DNA of 64,000 bases from Halobaculum rubrum (GTDB lineage: Archaea; Halobacteriota; Halobacteria; Halobacteriales; Haloferacaceae). A model generated the notes under the pieces. That model saw only the letters and a program-made list of their open reading frames with translations, searched no databases and had not been told where the DNA came from. Where the stretch lies: the NCBI RefSeq assembly GCF_019880225.1, contig NZ_CP082284.1:1426001-1490000 (forward strand). The letters are read 5' to 3'. Both the position numbers and the translations under genes were made by a program. Below are positions 8,685 through 16,920 of this stretch, piece by piece; within the stretch, counting starts at the first letter, position 1, and each line of letters starts with the position of its first letter.

Positions 8685-9734
8685 ATGGACGGCCCGCTGT
8701 GGACGGACACGCACGCCCCCGCGCTCGCGGACCTCCCGCAGGAGGACGTGCGCGAGCGCCTCTCACGGGCGGTGGACGAGCCGATGAACCTCGTGATCCA
8801 GGGCCCGTCGGGGTCGGGGAAGACCGCCGCCGTGCGCGCGCTCGCGGCGGCGGCCCACGACGACCCCGACAACGACCTCGTCGAGATCAACGTCGCGGAC
8901 TTCTTCGGGCGAACCAAAAAGGAGATCCGCGAGGACCCCCGGTTCGCCTCGTTTCTGGAGGGACGCAGCCGGATGGCCAAACGCGACATGATCAACCGCG
9001 TGCTCAAGGAGTCGGCCGCGAACGCGCCGATGTCGGGCACGTACAAGACGGTCCTGTTGGACAACGCCGAGGCGATCCGCGAGGACTTCCAGCAGGCGCT
9101 GCGCCGCGTGATGGAGCAGTACCACCGCACGACACAGTTCGTCATCGCGACGCGCCAGCCCGCGAAGCTCATCCCGCCGATCCGCTCGCGGTGTTTCCCG
9201 GTACCCGTGCGCGCGCCGGCGACTGACGAAACCATCGAAGTCCTCCGTGGGATCTGCGAGGCAGAGGAGGTCGACTACGACGACGACGGCCTGGAGTTCG
9301 TCGCCAGCGCGGCCGCCGGCGACCTCCGGAGGGCGGTCCTCTCGGCGCAGACGACCGCCGTCGAACACGACGAGGTGACGATGTCGGCCGCCTACGAGAC
9401 GCTCGGCGAGGTCGGCACCGACGAGGAGGTGCTCTCGGCGCTGTCGGCCGCACGGACGGGCGACCTGACGGAGGCCCGCTCGACGATCGACGACCTCCTA
9501 CACGACGAGGGGTACGAGGGCGGCGACCTGCTCCGGGAACTGCTCAGGGTCGCGCGCTCGAAGTCCGACGCCTCCTCCGAGGCGGTCGCTCGGCTTCACG
9601 CCCTCGCGGGCGAGGTCGACCTTGACCTCGTGGAGGGGAGCGACGACCGCATTCATCTCACCCATCTGCTCGCGGCGTGGGGTGCGGGTCGGACGACGAC
9701 CGAGACCGGCGTGCGAGACCCCGCGGACGCGTGA
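8685..9734 (+). CDS. rfcC: Replication factor C small-subunit-like AAA+ ATPase (RfcC type)
   Basis: The 349-residue AAA+ protein belongs to the clamp-loader small subunits that place PCNA on DNA. Walker A GPSGSGKT is at residues 40-47, and the RFC signature SRC is at 168-170. The Walker B region reads VLLDNAEAI (about 123-131), lacking the canonical DE, so ATP hydrolysis may be weak; the protein could be the specialised second small subunit known in haloarchaea. The ATG at 8685 has a GGAG just upstream and starts MDGPLWTDTHAPA. The end overlaps the next gene in GTGA. Confidence 0.9.
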   Translation: MDGPLWTDTHAPALADLPQEDVRERLSRAVDEPMNLVIQGPSGSGKTAAVRALAAAAHDDPDNDLVEINVADFFGRTKKEIREDPRFASFLEGRSRMAKRDMINRVLKESAANAPMSGTYKTVLLDNAEAIREDFQQALRRVMEQYHRTTQFVIATRQPAKLIPPIRSRCFPVPVRAPATDETIEVLRGICEAEEVDYDDDGLEFVASAAAGDLRRAVLSAQTTAVEHDEVTMSAAYETLGEVGTDEEVLSALSAARTGDLTEARSTIDDLLHDEGYEGGDLLRELLRVARSKSDASSEAVARLHALAGEVDLDLVEGSDDRIHLTHLLAAWGAGRTTTETGVRDPADA

Positions 9735-10420
9735 TATCGATCCCGGCCGCCGTCCCGATCCCGGATCTCGCCCCCGGAAGCGAGCGACGCGTGTTCGTCC
9801 CGTTCGCGCTCGCGGTTCCGTTCCTGTTCCTCGTGCCGCCGCTTGGGCTGCTCCTGCTGGGTGTCGGGGCGTTCTCGGCGTACTTCTACCGCGACCCCGA
9901 GCGCGAGCCCGCGGGTGAGGGCGTCCTCGCCCCCGCTGACGGACACGTCTCGGTGATCCGCGAGGACGGCGACCGCGTCCGCGTCGGCGTGTTCATGAGC
10001 CCCTTCGACGTGCACGTCTGTCGCGCGCCCGCCGGCGGCGCCGTGGCGCGCTTGGACCACCGCGGCGCCGCCCACCGGCCGGCGTTCGTCAAGGAGTCCG
10101 AACGGAACGAGCGGTTCGAGTACACGTTGCGGGAGGGTGGGGGCGACGCGGACGACGGCGCGGGCGGCGGAGCCGAAGCCGAGCCGGACGGCGACGCCGG
10201 GCGCGTCGACGGCGCGCTCATCGCGGGCTGGTTCGCCCGGCGGATCACCCCCTACGTTTCGCCTGGAGATGCGGTCACACGGGGCGAACGGATCGGCTAC
10301 ATCGCGTTCGGCTCGCGGGCCGACGTTGTGCTCCCGGTCGGCTACACCGCCGAGGACGTCCGTGTGAGCCGGGGAGAGGCGGTCCGTGCGGGAGAGTCGG
10401 TGGTCGCACGGCGGGGCTGA
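9731..10420 (+). CDS. pssD: Archaetidylserine decarboxylase (pyruvoyl enzyme, phosphatidylserine decarboxylase family)
   Basis: This membrane enzyme decarboxylates archaetidylserine to archaetidylethanolamine. In Haloferax the orthologue supports archaeosortase-dependent lipid anchoring of surface proteins. Two hydrophobic helices lie at about residues 21-52. FMSPFDVHVCRAP (88-100) is the conserved active-site strand, and Gly194-Ser195 in IAFGSRADVVLP is the expected self-cleavage site that yields the pyruvoyl group. A glycine/aspartate-rich insert occupies about 136-160. The GTG at 9731 overlaps the rfcC stop, implying translational coupling. A 229-residue product fits the short archaeal type. 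Confidence 0.88.
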   Translation: MISIPAAVPIPDLAPGSERRVFVPFALAVPFLFLVPPLGLLLLGVGAFSAYFYRDPEREPAGEGVLAPADGHVSVIREDGDRVRVGVFMSPFDVHVCRAPAGGAVARLDHRGAAHRPAFVKESERNERFEYTLREGGGDADDGAGGGAEAEPDGDAGRVDGALIAGWFARRITPYVSPGDAVTRGERIGYIAFGSRADVVLPVGYTAEDVRVSRGEAVRAGESVVARRG

Positions 10421-10531
10421 CGGTCCACGGGCGGTGCCGCGTCCCGTCGCGTTCCGCTCCCAACGTTCACTTTCACTCCGGGGTCTCGCGCGACCGTGTG
10501 GGTTATGGCCGCCAGCGGTTCACCTTCCCCC

Positions 10532-11020
10532 ATGCCGGGCAACCCGAAGGGCGACCGCCGGGAGCGAGAACTCGTCAACAGGCTCCACGACGCCGGGTTC
10601 GCGGTGATGCGCGCGCCCGCCAGCGGCTCCTCCACTGACCGGGAGCTACCGGACGTGCTCGCGGGCGACGGCCGGGTGTTCTACGCGGTCGAGGCGAAGT
10701 CCTCCTCGGGTGACCCCATCTACCTCCGCGGCGAGGAGGTGGAGGCGCTCATCTACTTCTCGCGCAACTTCGGCGCCTCGCCGAAGATCGGGGTGCGGTT
10801 CGACCGCGAGGACTGGTACTTCTTCCATCCGGGCGACCTCTACGTCACCGACGGCGGGAACTATCGGGTGAAAAAGGAGACGGCGCTCGACGACGGCGAG
10901 ACGATCGACGACCTGCTGGCCGCCAGCGAGGACACCGAATCCGACTCCAGCGTGAGCGAGGTGCTCAACGCCGTCGAACAGGGTGTCCTCTCGGCGGAGG
11001 AAGCCGAGGAGATGCTGTAG
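10532..11020 (+). CDS. hjc: Holliday junction resolvase Hjc
   Basis: The homodimeric endonuclease cuts four-way junctions in recombination. The archaeal Hjc core is clear: [15 protein letters not shown] with the first catalytic Glu, ELPDVLA with the Asp, and [13 protein letters not shown] with the Glu-x-Lys pair. After the core comes an acidic, probably flexible tail (residues 125-162). The ATG at 10532 ([10 protein letters not shown]) is preferred because haloarchaeal Hjc begins just before KGDRRERE; an ATG at 10505 would add nine residues. It follows pssD after 111 bases. Confidence 0.93.
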   Translation: MPGNPKGDRRERELVNRLHDAGFAVMRAPASGSSTDRELPDVLAGDGRVFYAVEAKSSSGDPIYLRGEEVEALIYFSRNFGASPKIGVRFDREDWYFFHPGDLYVTDGGNYRVKKETALDDGETIDDLLAASEDTESDSSVSEVLNAVEQGVLSAEEAEEML

Positions 11021-11051
11021 CTCCCGATCTCGGCTTGTCGCTCCGCGTCGT

Positions 11052-11843
11052 TCAGATGCCGATAACTGGCGTCTCCGGCCGATCTGTGGGGTCGAGCCGG
11101 CGGAGCCGCGAGGCCGGGAAGCCGTAGCGCTTCCGTCCGGACACGTCCATCGGGCCGGGACTGGCGGGGGCGTTGCCGGCGTACACCGCCTCGATTACCG
11201 GCTCGTGATTCCCGTAGTCGGCGTTGGTCTCGTAGTCGGCGATGGGCGTCCCCTCCTCGGTCGCGTACTCGTCCGCGCGGTCGGTCGTGACGCCCGTGAC
11301 GACGAGGCGCTTGTCGGTCTCGCGGTCGCGGACGAACGAGCCGACGGCGGGTCGGTGGTCGCCACAGAGGAACGCGCCCGTCTCGCGGGCGGGAACGAAC
11401 ACGCCGTCGCCGCAGACGGCACAGGCGGCGACGCGCTCGCCGGGGGCCGGCACGCGGCCGATCCCGACCTCCATGTCGACGCGCCGGAGATGCTTGCAGC
11501 GGCTCCCCCGAATTGCGTGGTCCGGGCAAGTGCAGGTGTCGCTCCCGAGGTCGACGACGTAGGTGCCGCCGTCGGTGTCGACGAGGTATCGGTCGTCGTC
11601 GCGGAGGGCGTACACCGCCATCGGCTCCGTTCTGGCGCGTGCGGTCCGCCCGGAGTCGCGGGGGTCGGCGGCGCCGTCGAGGTCGTTCGGACCGCCCGGT
11701 CCGTCGGGTCCATCCGGCGTGTCCGGCACGTCCTCGGGGAGGGCACTCCGTCCGCGCGTTCCGTGGCTCCCGCGGTCGCCGTCGTACCGGTCTCCGTCGT
11801 GACTCCGATTCGATCGTTCGCCGGCGGTACGTGGTGGTGTCAT
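11052..11843 (-). CDS. SWIM zinc-finger protein
   Basis: The 263-residue product has a disordered, charged N-terminus (about 90 residues) and then a SWIM-type zinc-binding motif CTCPDHAIRGSRCKHL (CxC...CxH) around residues 135-150. Downstream is a CAVCGDG...CGDH cluster that may bind a second zinc. SWIM domains bind DNA or proteins, and archaeal ones are often encoded beside recombination genes. This gene converges on hjc with a 31-base gap. Specific function is unknown. Confidence 0.75.
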   Translation of the reverse strand: MTPPRTAGERSNRSHDGDRYDGDRGSHGTRGRSALPEDVPDTPDGPDGPGGPNDLDGAADPRDSGRTARARTEPMAVYALRDDDRYLVDTDGGTYVVDLGSDTCTCPDHAIRGSRCKHLRRVDMEVGIGRVPAPGERVAACAVCGDGVFVPARETGAFLCGDHRPAVGSFVRDRETDKRLVVTGVTTDRADEYATEEGTPIADYETNADYGNHEPVIEAVYAGNAPASPGPMDVSGRKRYGFPASRLRRLDPTDRPETPVIGI

Positions 11844-11969
11844 TGGTCAACGAACCTACGAGTCGAGCGACCCTAAGGGCTCGGTCGGTGCTTCGCGGAC
11901 GGTTCGCGGGATCCGGCGCCTGACGAGCGCTTCGAAGCCCTTTTGCCGAGTCCACGGATACGCCGGTGC

Positions 11970-12176
11970 ATGGAAATCGACGCCGAGATGCGCCGCATGA
12001 TCGCCGTCTCCGTCGGCGCAGTCGTCGTCTTCATCGCCCTTCTGGTCGCCATCGGGATCCAGTACACTGACGGACACGACCTCTCGAGCGTCGGCGCGTA
12101 CTACTTCGTCGCCGCGATCGGGCTGTTCGTCGCGCTGATGGCCGCCGCCGGCGTCCTCCTCGATCGAGAAGAGTAG
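11970..12176 (+). CDS. Small two-helix membrane protein
   Basis: The 68-residue product starts MEIDAEMRRM and has two hydrophobic helices (about residues 11-30 and 43-62) joined by YTDGHDLSSVGAY. It resembles small conserved haloarchaeal membrane proteins of unknown function. The ATG at 11970 is preferred over upstream alternative codons because a TTTTGCCGAG element lies about 27 bases ahead. It is divergent from the SWIM gene, and a T-rich CCCTTTTTC at 12196 follows it. Confidence 0.7.
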   Translation: MEIDAEMRRMIAVSVGAVVVFIALLVAIGIQYTDGHDLSSVGAYYFVAAIGLFVALMAAAGVLLDREE

Positions 12177-12236
12177 CGACGCGGTCCGCAGCGCCCTCCC
12201 TTTTTCATCCGTGTTCGCACCACGAGCCGGTACCGC

Positions 12237-13337
12237 TCAGGCCGCGGCGTCGCCGACGTCCGTCCGTTCCCTGTCGCGCCAGTCGACGACCTCGTCGGCC
12301 TCGCGAAGCTCCCGACTGTAATACTCGAGGGGATGTGGCGCCACGCTGCGGTGGTTGTGCTCGTTCTCGCAGATCCCGTACTCCCCGAGCGTCCGACACG
12401 ACGGCGGCGGATACTGCGCGCCGGAGTCGTCGCGGAGGTACGCGAAGCGGTCGGCGACGAGGTCGGGGTCCAGTCCCGTCAGCGCGACGACCTCCTCTGC
12501 GTCGAGGTTGAGGCCGGCGAGGAACGCGAGCAGCGAGAAGCGCTCGTACGGGTCGAGGTCGTCGCCGCCCTGCGTCCGACCGAGCAGTTTCCCGATGCAC
12601 GGCGGGAAGTACTCGGGCGCGACCACGTCGAGGTCGGCGGCGACGCTGCGATCCGCGAGCAGGTCGCGGAGGTCGCTTATTTCGGCTTCCAGTTCGTCGG
12701 CCAGTTCGTCGCCGACGCCCTCGAACGGGAGCCCCTCGGCGACGCGGTCCTCGACGGCCTCCCGGATCAGGCGGTACAGCTCCTCGCGCTCGGTGCGAAC
12801 CTCGCCGTCGACGAGTTCGCGGTTGACGAGCCGCCAGTCGTCGCCCCACTCGGGGTCGACGTACGAGAGGTACGCGCCGACGCCGAGCCAGAGCCACTTC
12901 CCCTCGATTTGCCCGGGCTTCGGCTCCTCGACGCGGACGGCGCTGCCGAGGTCGAACTCCCGCAGCAGGGCGGCCTGATCGATCCGAGCGGGCTCGCGGC
13001 GCGCGCCGTCGTCGCGGGCGCGCTGGAGGTCCTCGGTGAACCGGCGGTAGGCGGTCGCCGCCTCGGCCTCGGCGTACTTCTCGACGGCCGCGCGGGAGTC
13101 CAGCAGCGAGACGAGGATCCGCGCGATGGGGTACGAGAGTAACTCGTCGCGGGTGTCCCACTCGCGCGACTCCGCCGCCTCGACGGTTCCCTCGGTGAGC
13201 GCGCGTTCGACCCGCTCGCGCCCGCGGTCGACGGCGGGGTCGCCGTCGGCGACGAGCGCGGCCAGATCGACGCCCGACTCGCGGACGGCCTCGCGGGCCG
13301 ACGCGAAGAAGGGATAGCGGGCGTGGCGCGGCTCCAT
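12237..13337 (-). CDS. priL: DNA primase large subunit PriL
   Basis: The 366-residue protein is the regulatory subunit of the archaeal/eukaryotic-type primase, which makes RNA primers with PriS. The N-terminal helical domain begins MEPRHARYPFFASAREAV. The C-terminal iron-sulfur domain carries EYFPPCIGKLL, YPPPSCRTLGEYGICEN and HPLEYY. The whole protein contains only three cysteines, whereas the cluster is normally held by four. A His in the adjacent NEHNH may be the fourth ligand, or the cluster may be altered. The PriS gene is not in the window. Confidence 0.92.
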   Translation of the reverse strand: MEPRHARYPFFASAREAVRESGVDLAALVADGDPAVDRGRERVERALTEGTVEAAESREWDTRDELLSYPIARILVSLLDSRAAVEKYAEAEAATAYRRFTEDLQRARDDGARREPARIDQAALLREFDLGSAVRVEEPKPGQIEGKWLWLGVGAYLSYVDPEWGDDWRLVNRELVDGEVRTEREELYRLIREAVEDRVAEGLPFEGVGDELADELEAEISDLRDLLADRSVAADLDVVAPEYFPPCIGKLLGRTQGGDDLDPYERFSLLAFLAGLNLDAEEVVALTGLDPDLVADRFAYLRDDSGAQYPPPSCRTLGEYGICENEHNHRSVAPHPLEYYSRELREADEVVDWRDRERTDVGDAAA

Positions 13338-13442
13338 GGTCGGCTGTTCGTGGTGGAGGCTGGAGGTTAAGCGCGACGGTCTGGTACGTCCCGGTTCGGG
13401 GCGCCACCGACGCGGCTCCGATCCGGGGCGGCCCGGATCGAC

Positions 13443-14546
13443 CTACGCCGACTCGAACCCGTCCTCCCAGCGGAACGTGCCGTTTCGCTGGACGACCTCG
13501 CCGTCGACGAGCATCCGCGAGTCCTCGGCCATGTCCGTGATCATGTCCACGTGAACCGCCGAGTCGTTGCCAGACTCCCCTTCGGGGAGACAGGCGTCGT
13601 ACGCGCGCCCCAGCGCGAGGTGGACGGTGTCGCCCATCTTCTCGTCGAACAGGATCGAGTCGGTAAAGCGGTCGATGCCGCGGTTCATCCCGATCCCGAG
13701 CTCGCCCAGCCGCCGGGCGCCCTCGTCGGTGTCGAGCACGTCCGCGATCGCGTCCTCGCCCTGCTCGGCCGCGAAGTCGACAACCTCGCCGCCCTCAAAG
13801 GTGAGTGACACGTCCGTCACGCGCGTGGCGTCGATGGTCATCGGCACGTCGAAGTACACCTCGCCCTCGGTGGCGTGGGGTGCGGTGAACACCTCGCCGG
13901 AGGGGAGGTTGTGCGAGTCGTACGCGACGCTGGCGGCGGAGTTGACCGCCGTGCGGTCCTCGATGGACATCGTGAGGTCGGTTCGCTCCTTCTCGATGCG
14001 GACCTCCGACCCCGCGTCGAGGATCTTCTTCATGTTCGCCATCTCCTCGGCCAGCGACTCCCAGTCGCGGAGGACGGCGTCGTACACGAAGTCCCGATAC
14101 TCCTCGTGGGCCATTCCGGCCTGCTGGGCCAGCGATCGCGTCGGGTGAACGGTGGATACCCAGTCGGTGTCCATCCGCGCCTCGCGGGTCTCCGTGGTCG
14201 CTTTCCGTGTCTTCTGCCGGCGGTCACCGTCCACGTCCGCAAGCGCCGTGGTGTTGCGTCCGCCGCCGATGCGGAGGTACACGTCCGCCGCCTCCAGCAT
14301 CGCCACCTTCGGCTCGCTGTGGGCGAACTCGCGGTCGTCGTCGCCGGCGCGGAGGAACGCCCGGCCCACCTCGCTGGACCCGTACGTCGTCAGCAGCGTC
14401 GCGTCCCGGTTCCCCAGCTCCGCGGCCACCGCGACCGCGAGGTCGTGGGCGCCCTCGGCGACGTCCATCACGACCTGATCGCCCGCCTCGACGCGGGCGC
14501 TCCAGTCGACGAGTACCTCGGCGTGCTCGCGCACTCGGTCGTCCAT
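13443..14546 (-). CDS. M29-family aminopeptidase (thermophilic metallopeptidase family)
   Basis: The 367-residue dinuclear-metal aminopeptidase removes N-terminal residues from peptides in the cytoplasm. Family landmarks are LPSGEVFTAPH (metal ligands Glu and His), LGIGMNRGIDRFTDSILFDE-type C-terminal block, GDTVHLALG and SAVHVDMITDM. The length matches the family. The start at 14546 (MDDRVREHAEVLVDW) lies where the family begins; upstream in-frame sequence is promoter DNA shared with the divergent gnd gene. It lies 105 bases before priL on the same strand. Confidence 0.9.
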   Translation of the reverse strand: MDDRVREHAEVLVDWSARVEAGDQVVMDVAEGAHDLAVAVAAELGNRDATLLTTYGSSEVGRAFLRAGDDDREFAHSEPKVAMLEAADVYLRIGGGRNTTALADVDGDRRQKTRKATTETREARMDTDWVSTVHPTRSLAQQAGMAHEEYRDFVYDAVLRDWESLAEEMANMKKILDAGSEVRIEKERTDLTMSIEDRTAVNSAASVAYDSHNLPSGEVFTAPHATEGEVYFDVPMTIDATRVTDVSLTFEGGEVVDFAAEQGEDAIADVLDTDEGARRLGELGIGMNRGIDRFTDSILFDEKMGDTVHLALGRAYDACLPEGESGNDSAVHVDMITDMAEDSRMLVDGEVVQRNGTFRWEDGFESA

Positions 14547-14677
14547 GTCGGCGGGTGCGGCGGGCGAGCGCCTAAATCCGGCGCTTTCGGGCGTCCGCGT
14601 CCCGCGGATTCGCGCGTTCCCGCGCCGCCGCTCCCACACACCGCAACGCCTACGCCGGACCTCGCCGACGCGCCGGT

Positions 14678-15601
14678 ATGAGCATGCAACTCGGCGTGAT
14701 CGGGCTGGGTCGGATGGGGCAGATCGTCGTCGACCGCGTCCTCGACGCCGATCACGACGTGGTCGCGTTCGACCTCGACGCGGAGGCGACCGCCGCGGCC
14801 GCGGAGGCCGGCGCGGAGCCGGCGGACTCCGTCGACGACCTGTACGAACGACTGAGCGACGGGACCGACGGCGAGGGCGACGGCGCCCGCATCTGGCTGA
14901 TGGTGCCCGCCGGCGACCCGGTGGACGCCACGCTCGACGAACTCGAACCGCACCTCACGGGCGACGACGTGGTCGTCGACGGCGGCAACTCCCACTTCGA
15001 GGACGCGACGCGCCGCGCGGAGTCGACCGACGCGGCGTACCTCGACTGCGGCACCTCCGGCGGCCCCGCCGGCGCCGAGTTGGGCTTCTCCCTGATGGTC
15101 GGCGGCCCCGAGTGGGCCTACGAGGAATTGACGCCCGTGTTCGACGCCGTCGCCACCGGCCCCGCGGGCCACGACCGGATGGGGCCCGCCGGGTCGGGCC
15201 ACTACGTGAAGATGGTCCACAACGGCGTCGAGTACGCGCTGATGCAGGCGTACGGCGAGGGGTTCGAGCTGCTCCACCGCGGCCGCTACGACCTCGATCT
15301 GGAGGCCGTCGCGCGCACGTGGAACAACGGCGCGGTCATCCGCTCGTGGCTGCTTGAACTGTGCGAGGAGGCGTTCCGCGAGGAAGGCACCGATCTGGGC
15401 GACGTGGCAGACCGTATCGAGGGGGGGTCGACGGGCACCTGGACCGTGCAGGAGGCGCTCGAACAGGAGGTTCCCGTGCCGCTCATCTATCAGGCGCTCG
15501 CCGAGCGCTTCGACTCCCGCGAGGAGCGGTTCGGCCGCCGCCTCGCCAGCCGGTTGCGGTACGGCTTCGGCCGCCACGAGGTCCCCCGGACGGGGGAGTG
15601 A
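14678..15601 (+). CDS. gnd: 6-phosphogluconate dehydrogenase (decarboxylating), short NAD-type
   Basis: The 307-residue protein oxidises and decarboxylates 6-phosphogluconate to ribulose 5-phosphate; in haloarchaea this serves pentose phosphate supply. The Rossmann motif GVIGLGRMG is at the N-terminus, and GGNSHFEDA, GPAGSGHYVKMVHNGVEY (catalytic Lys and His-Asn) and the C-terminal RYGFGRHE are present. The short length is the Gnd type without the extra C-terminal helices. A CCTACGCC box about 27 bases upstream supports the ATG at 14678; ATG 14684 is an alternative. Confidence 0.93.
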   Translation: MSMQLGVIGLGRMGQIVVDRVLDADHDVVAFDLDAEATAAAAEAGAEPADSVDDLYERLSDGTDGEGDGARIWLMVPAGDPVDATLDELEPHLTGDDVVVDGGNSHFEDATRRAESTDAAYLDCGTSGGPAGAELGFSLMVGGPEWAYEELTPVFDAVATGPAGHDRMGPAGSGHYVKMVHNGVEYALMQAYGEGFELLHRGRYDLDLEAVARTWNNGAVIRSWLLELCEEAFREEGTDLGDVADRIEGGSTGTWTVQEALEQEVPVPLIYQALAERFDSREERFGRRLASRLRYGFGRHEVPRTGE

Positions 15602-15698
15602 GACTCGCCGAACACGTTCGCCGTCGGGGGGATCGACCCGTCCTCGCCGCCGGTGGCTGATCACAACCCTTGTTACCCCCCGCTTCCAACCCGGAATC

Positions 15699-16283
15699 AT
15701 GGTAGACCCCGTGACTATCGGGTTCGGCGCGGGCCTCGTGTTGGTCTTCGTCGCGCTGCACGTCGCCCGCGGTACCGGCTGGGAGGCCACCGCGGACATC
15801 TCCGAGGAGGTCATCGAGCGGCGGGCCTCCACCGTCGAGGAGACGGAGTTCCCCGAACCGGGGAGCCGCGCTATCGGGGGCGGAAGCGCCCCCGCGGGCG
15901 CGGTCACAGCCGGCGAGGAGGGCGAACTGGAGGAGGGCGCGGCGGCCGAGGAGTCGTCGTCCGGCCCCGGCGATATCCCGGAAGACGAGATCGAGCACTT
16001 CGAGGTCGAGTTCGCGAAGGAGGGCGACACGATCGAGATCGCCAACAACGAGACGGTTCTGGAGGCCGGCGAGGACGAGGGCTGGGATATGCCCTACGCC
16101 TGCCGGCAGGGCCAGTGTGTCTCGTGCGCCGGACAGATCACGTCCGGCGGCAACTCCGAGGAGTTCGTCGAACACGACAACCAGCAGATGCTCGACGACG
16201 CCGAACTCGACGAGGGGTACACCCTCACCTGTGTCGCGTACCCCCGCGGGGACTTCACGATCGAGACCGGCGAGGCGCCGTAG
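15699..16283 (+). CDS. 2Fe-2S ferredoxin with N-terminal membrane anchor
   Basis: The 194-residue protein starts with a hydrophobic helix (about residues 5-22, VTIGFGAGLVLVFVALHVA). A Glu/Ala-rich linker follows, then a plant-type ferredoxin domain with CRQGQCVSC and a distant Cys in LTCVAY that together ligate a [2Fe-2S] cluster. It likely delivers electrons at the cytoplasmic face of the membrane; the partner is unknown. The ATG at 15699 is chosen because the upstream frame is in the gnd gene. It follows gnd by 97 bases and may share its transcript. Confidence 0.87.
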   Translation: MVDPVTIGFGAGLVLVFVALHVARGTGWEATADISEEVIERRASTVEETEFPEPGSRAIGGGSAPAGAVTAGEEGELEEGAAAEESSSGPGDIPEDEIEHFEVEFAKEGDTIEIANNETVLEAGEDEGWDMPYACRQGQCVSCAGQITSGGNSEEFVEHDNQQMLDDAELDEGYTLTCVAYPRGDFTIETGEAP

Positions 16284-16383
16284 CGCCCCACGTCCGCTTC
16301 CCCGCCGACCCGTTCTCACGCCGTCGTTTTCGTCTCCCACGGCTCCGCGTTCCGCTCGTCGCGCGGCCGTGACGGTTCCGAAG

Positions 16384-16390
16384 GCTTATT
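16384..16390 (+). promoter_or_regulatory. TATA-like box of tRNA-Arg
   Basis: The motif GCTTATT lies about 27-33 bases before the mature tRNA 5' end, the standard spacing for an archaeal TBP site. Confidence 0.5.
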
Positions 16391-16416
16391 CTCCGGGCCG
16401 CGATACGGAGGTGTGA

Positions 16417-16489
16417 GGGCGGCTAGTTCAGCGGACAGAACGCTTGGTTCCGGACCAAGAGGTCGGGGGTTCAAATCCCTCGCCGCTCG
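16417..16489 (+). tRNA. tRNA-Arg (anticodon CCG)
   Basis: A full cloverleaf can be drawn. The acceptor GGGCGGC pairs with GCCGCTC (one G-U). The D stem is GTTC/GAAC. The anticodon stem CTTGG/CCAAG encloses TTCCGGA, with anticodon CCG. A five-base variable loop follows, and the T stem GGGGG/CCCTC encloses TTCAAAT. The discriminator is G, CCA is not encoded, and no intron is seen. Confidence 0.95.
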
Positions 16490-16920
16490 CTATCTCTCGC
16501 GGCACACTGTGACGTACGGCACGAACGTAGTGAGTGCCGTGCGGAACCGTGCTGCGTGTGTCGCTTCTGCAAGAGGGATCTGAACGACGGGACGAGCGAG
16601 CGACAGCGAGCGAAGATCAGGTGGTGCACATCCCTCGCCGTTCGTGTTCTGCCGGACCCCTCGCGACGAGCGTCGCGAGGAGCCGAGTCCGGCGAGCTCT
16701 GCACATCTGCGTCGGACCGAGGTCCGTCGCCCCCGACCATCTCGTCGCCGTAGTGGTCGCAACTACTGCTCCCTACTTCACGGAACTCTGGCGTGTCGCC
16801 GTCTGCTCGTACGGCGACTCCTCGGCGATAATGCGCGTCTCTTCGCTCCCCGATCGTCGCGACCGGTTCCCGAAGCCGTCTCGGGACGCCGGCTGGCCGA
16901 TCAGTCGTTCGTCAGCCGTC
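16490..16920. other. Gene-free tRNA-distal region with partial tRNA 3' copies and a hairpin
   Basis: No protein gene is supported. A 25-base hairpin ACGGCAC-GAACGTAGTGA-GTGCCGT lies at 16516-16540. Positions 16627-16645 match the last part of the tRNA (16 of 19 bases around ATCCCTCGCCG). Positions 16573-16585 match its T-arm in inverted orientation (12 of 13). Such partial copies are what repeated integration and excision at a tRNA gene leaves behind, though no integrase is present. Confidence 0.45.

Noticed and set aside
16471-16740. A 89-codon minus-strand frame after tRNA-Arg
   Set aside because: It begins inside the tRNA region and crosses the hairpin and the tRNA-like fragments; there is no family character.
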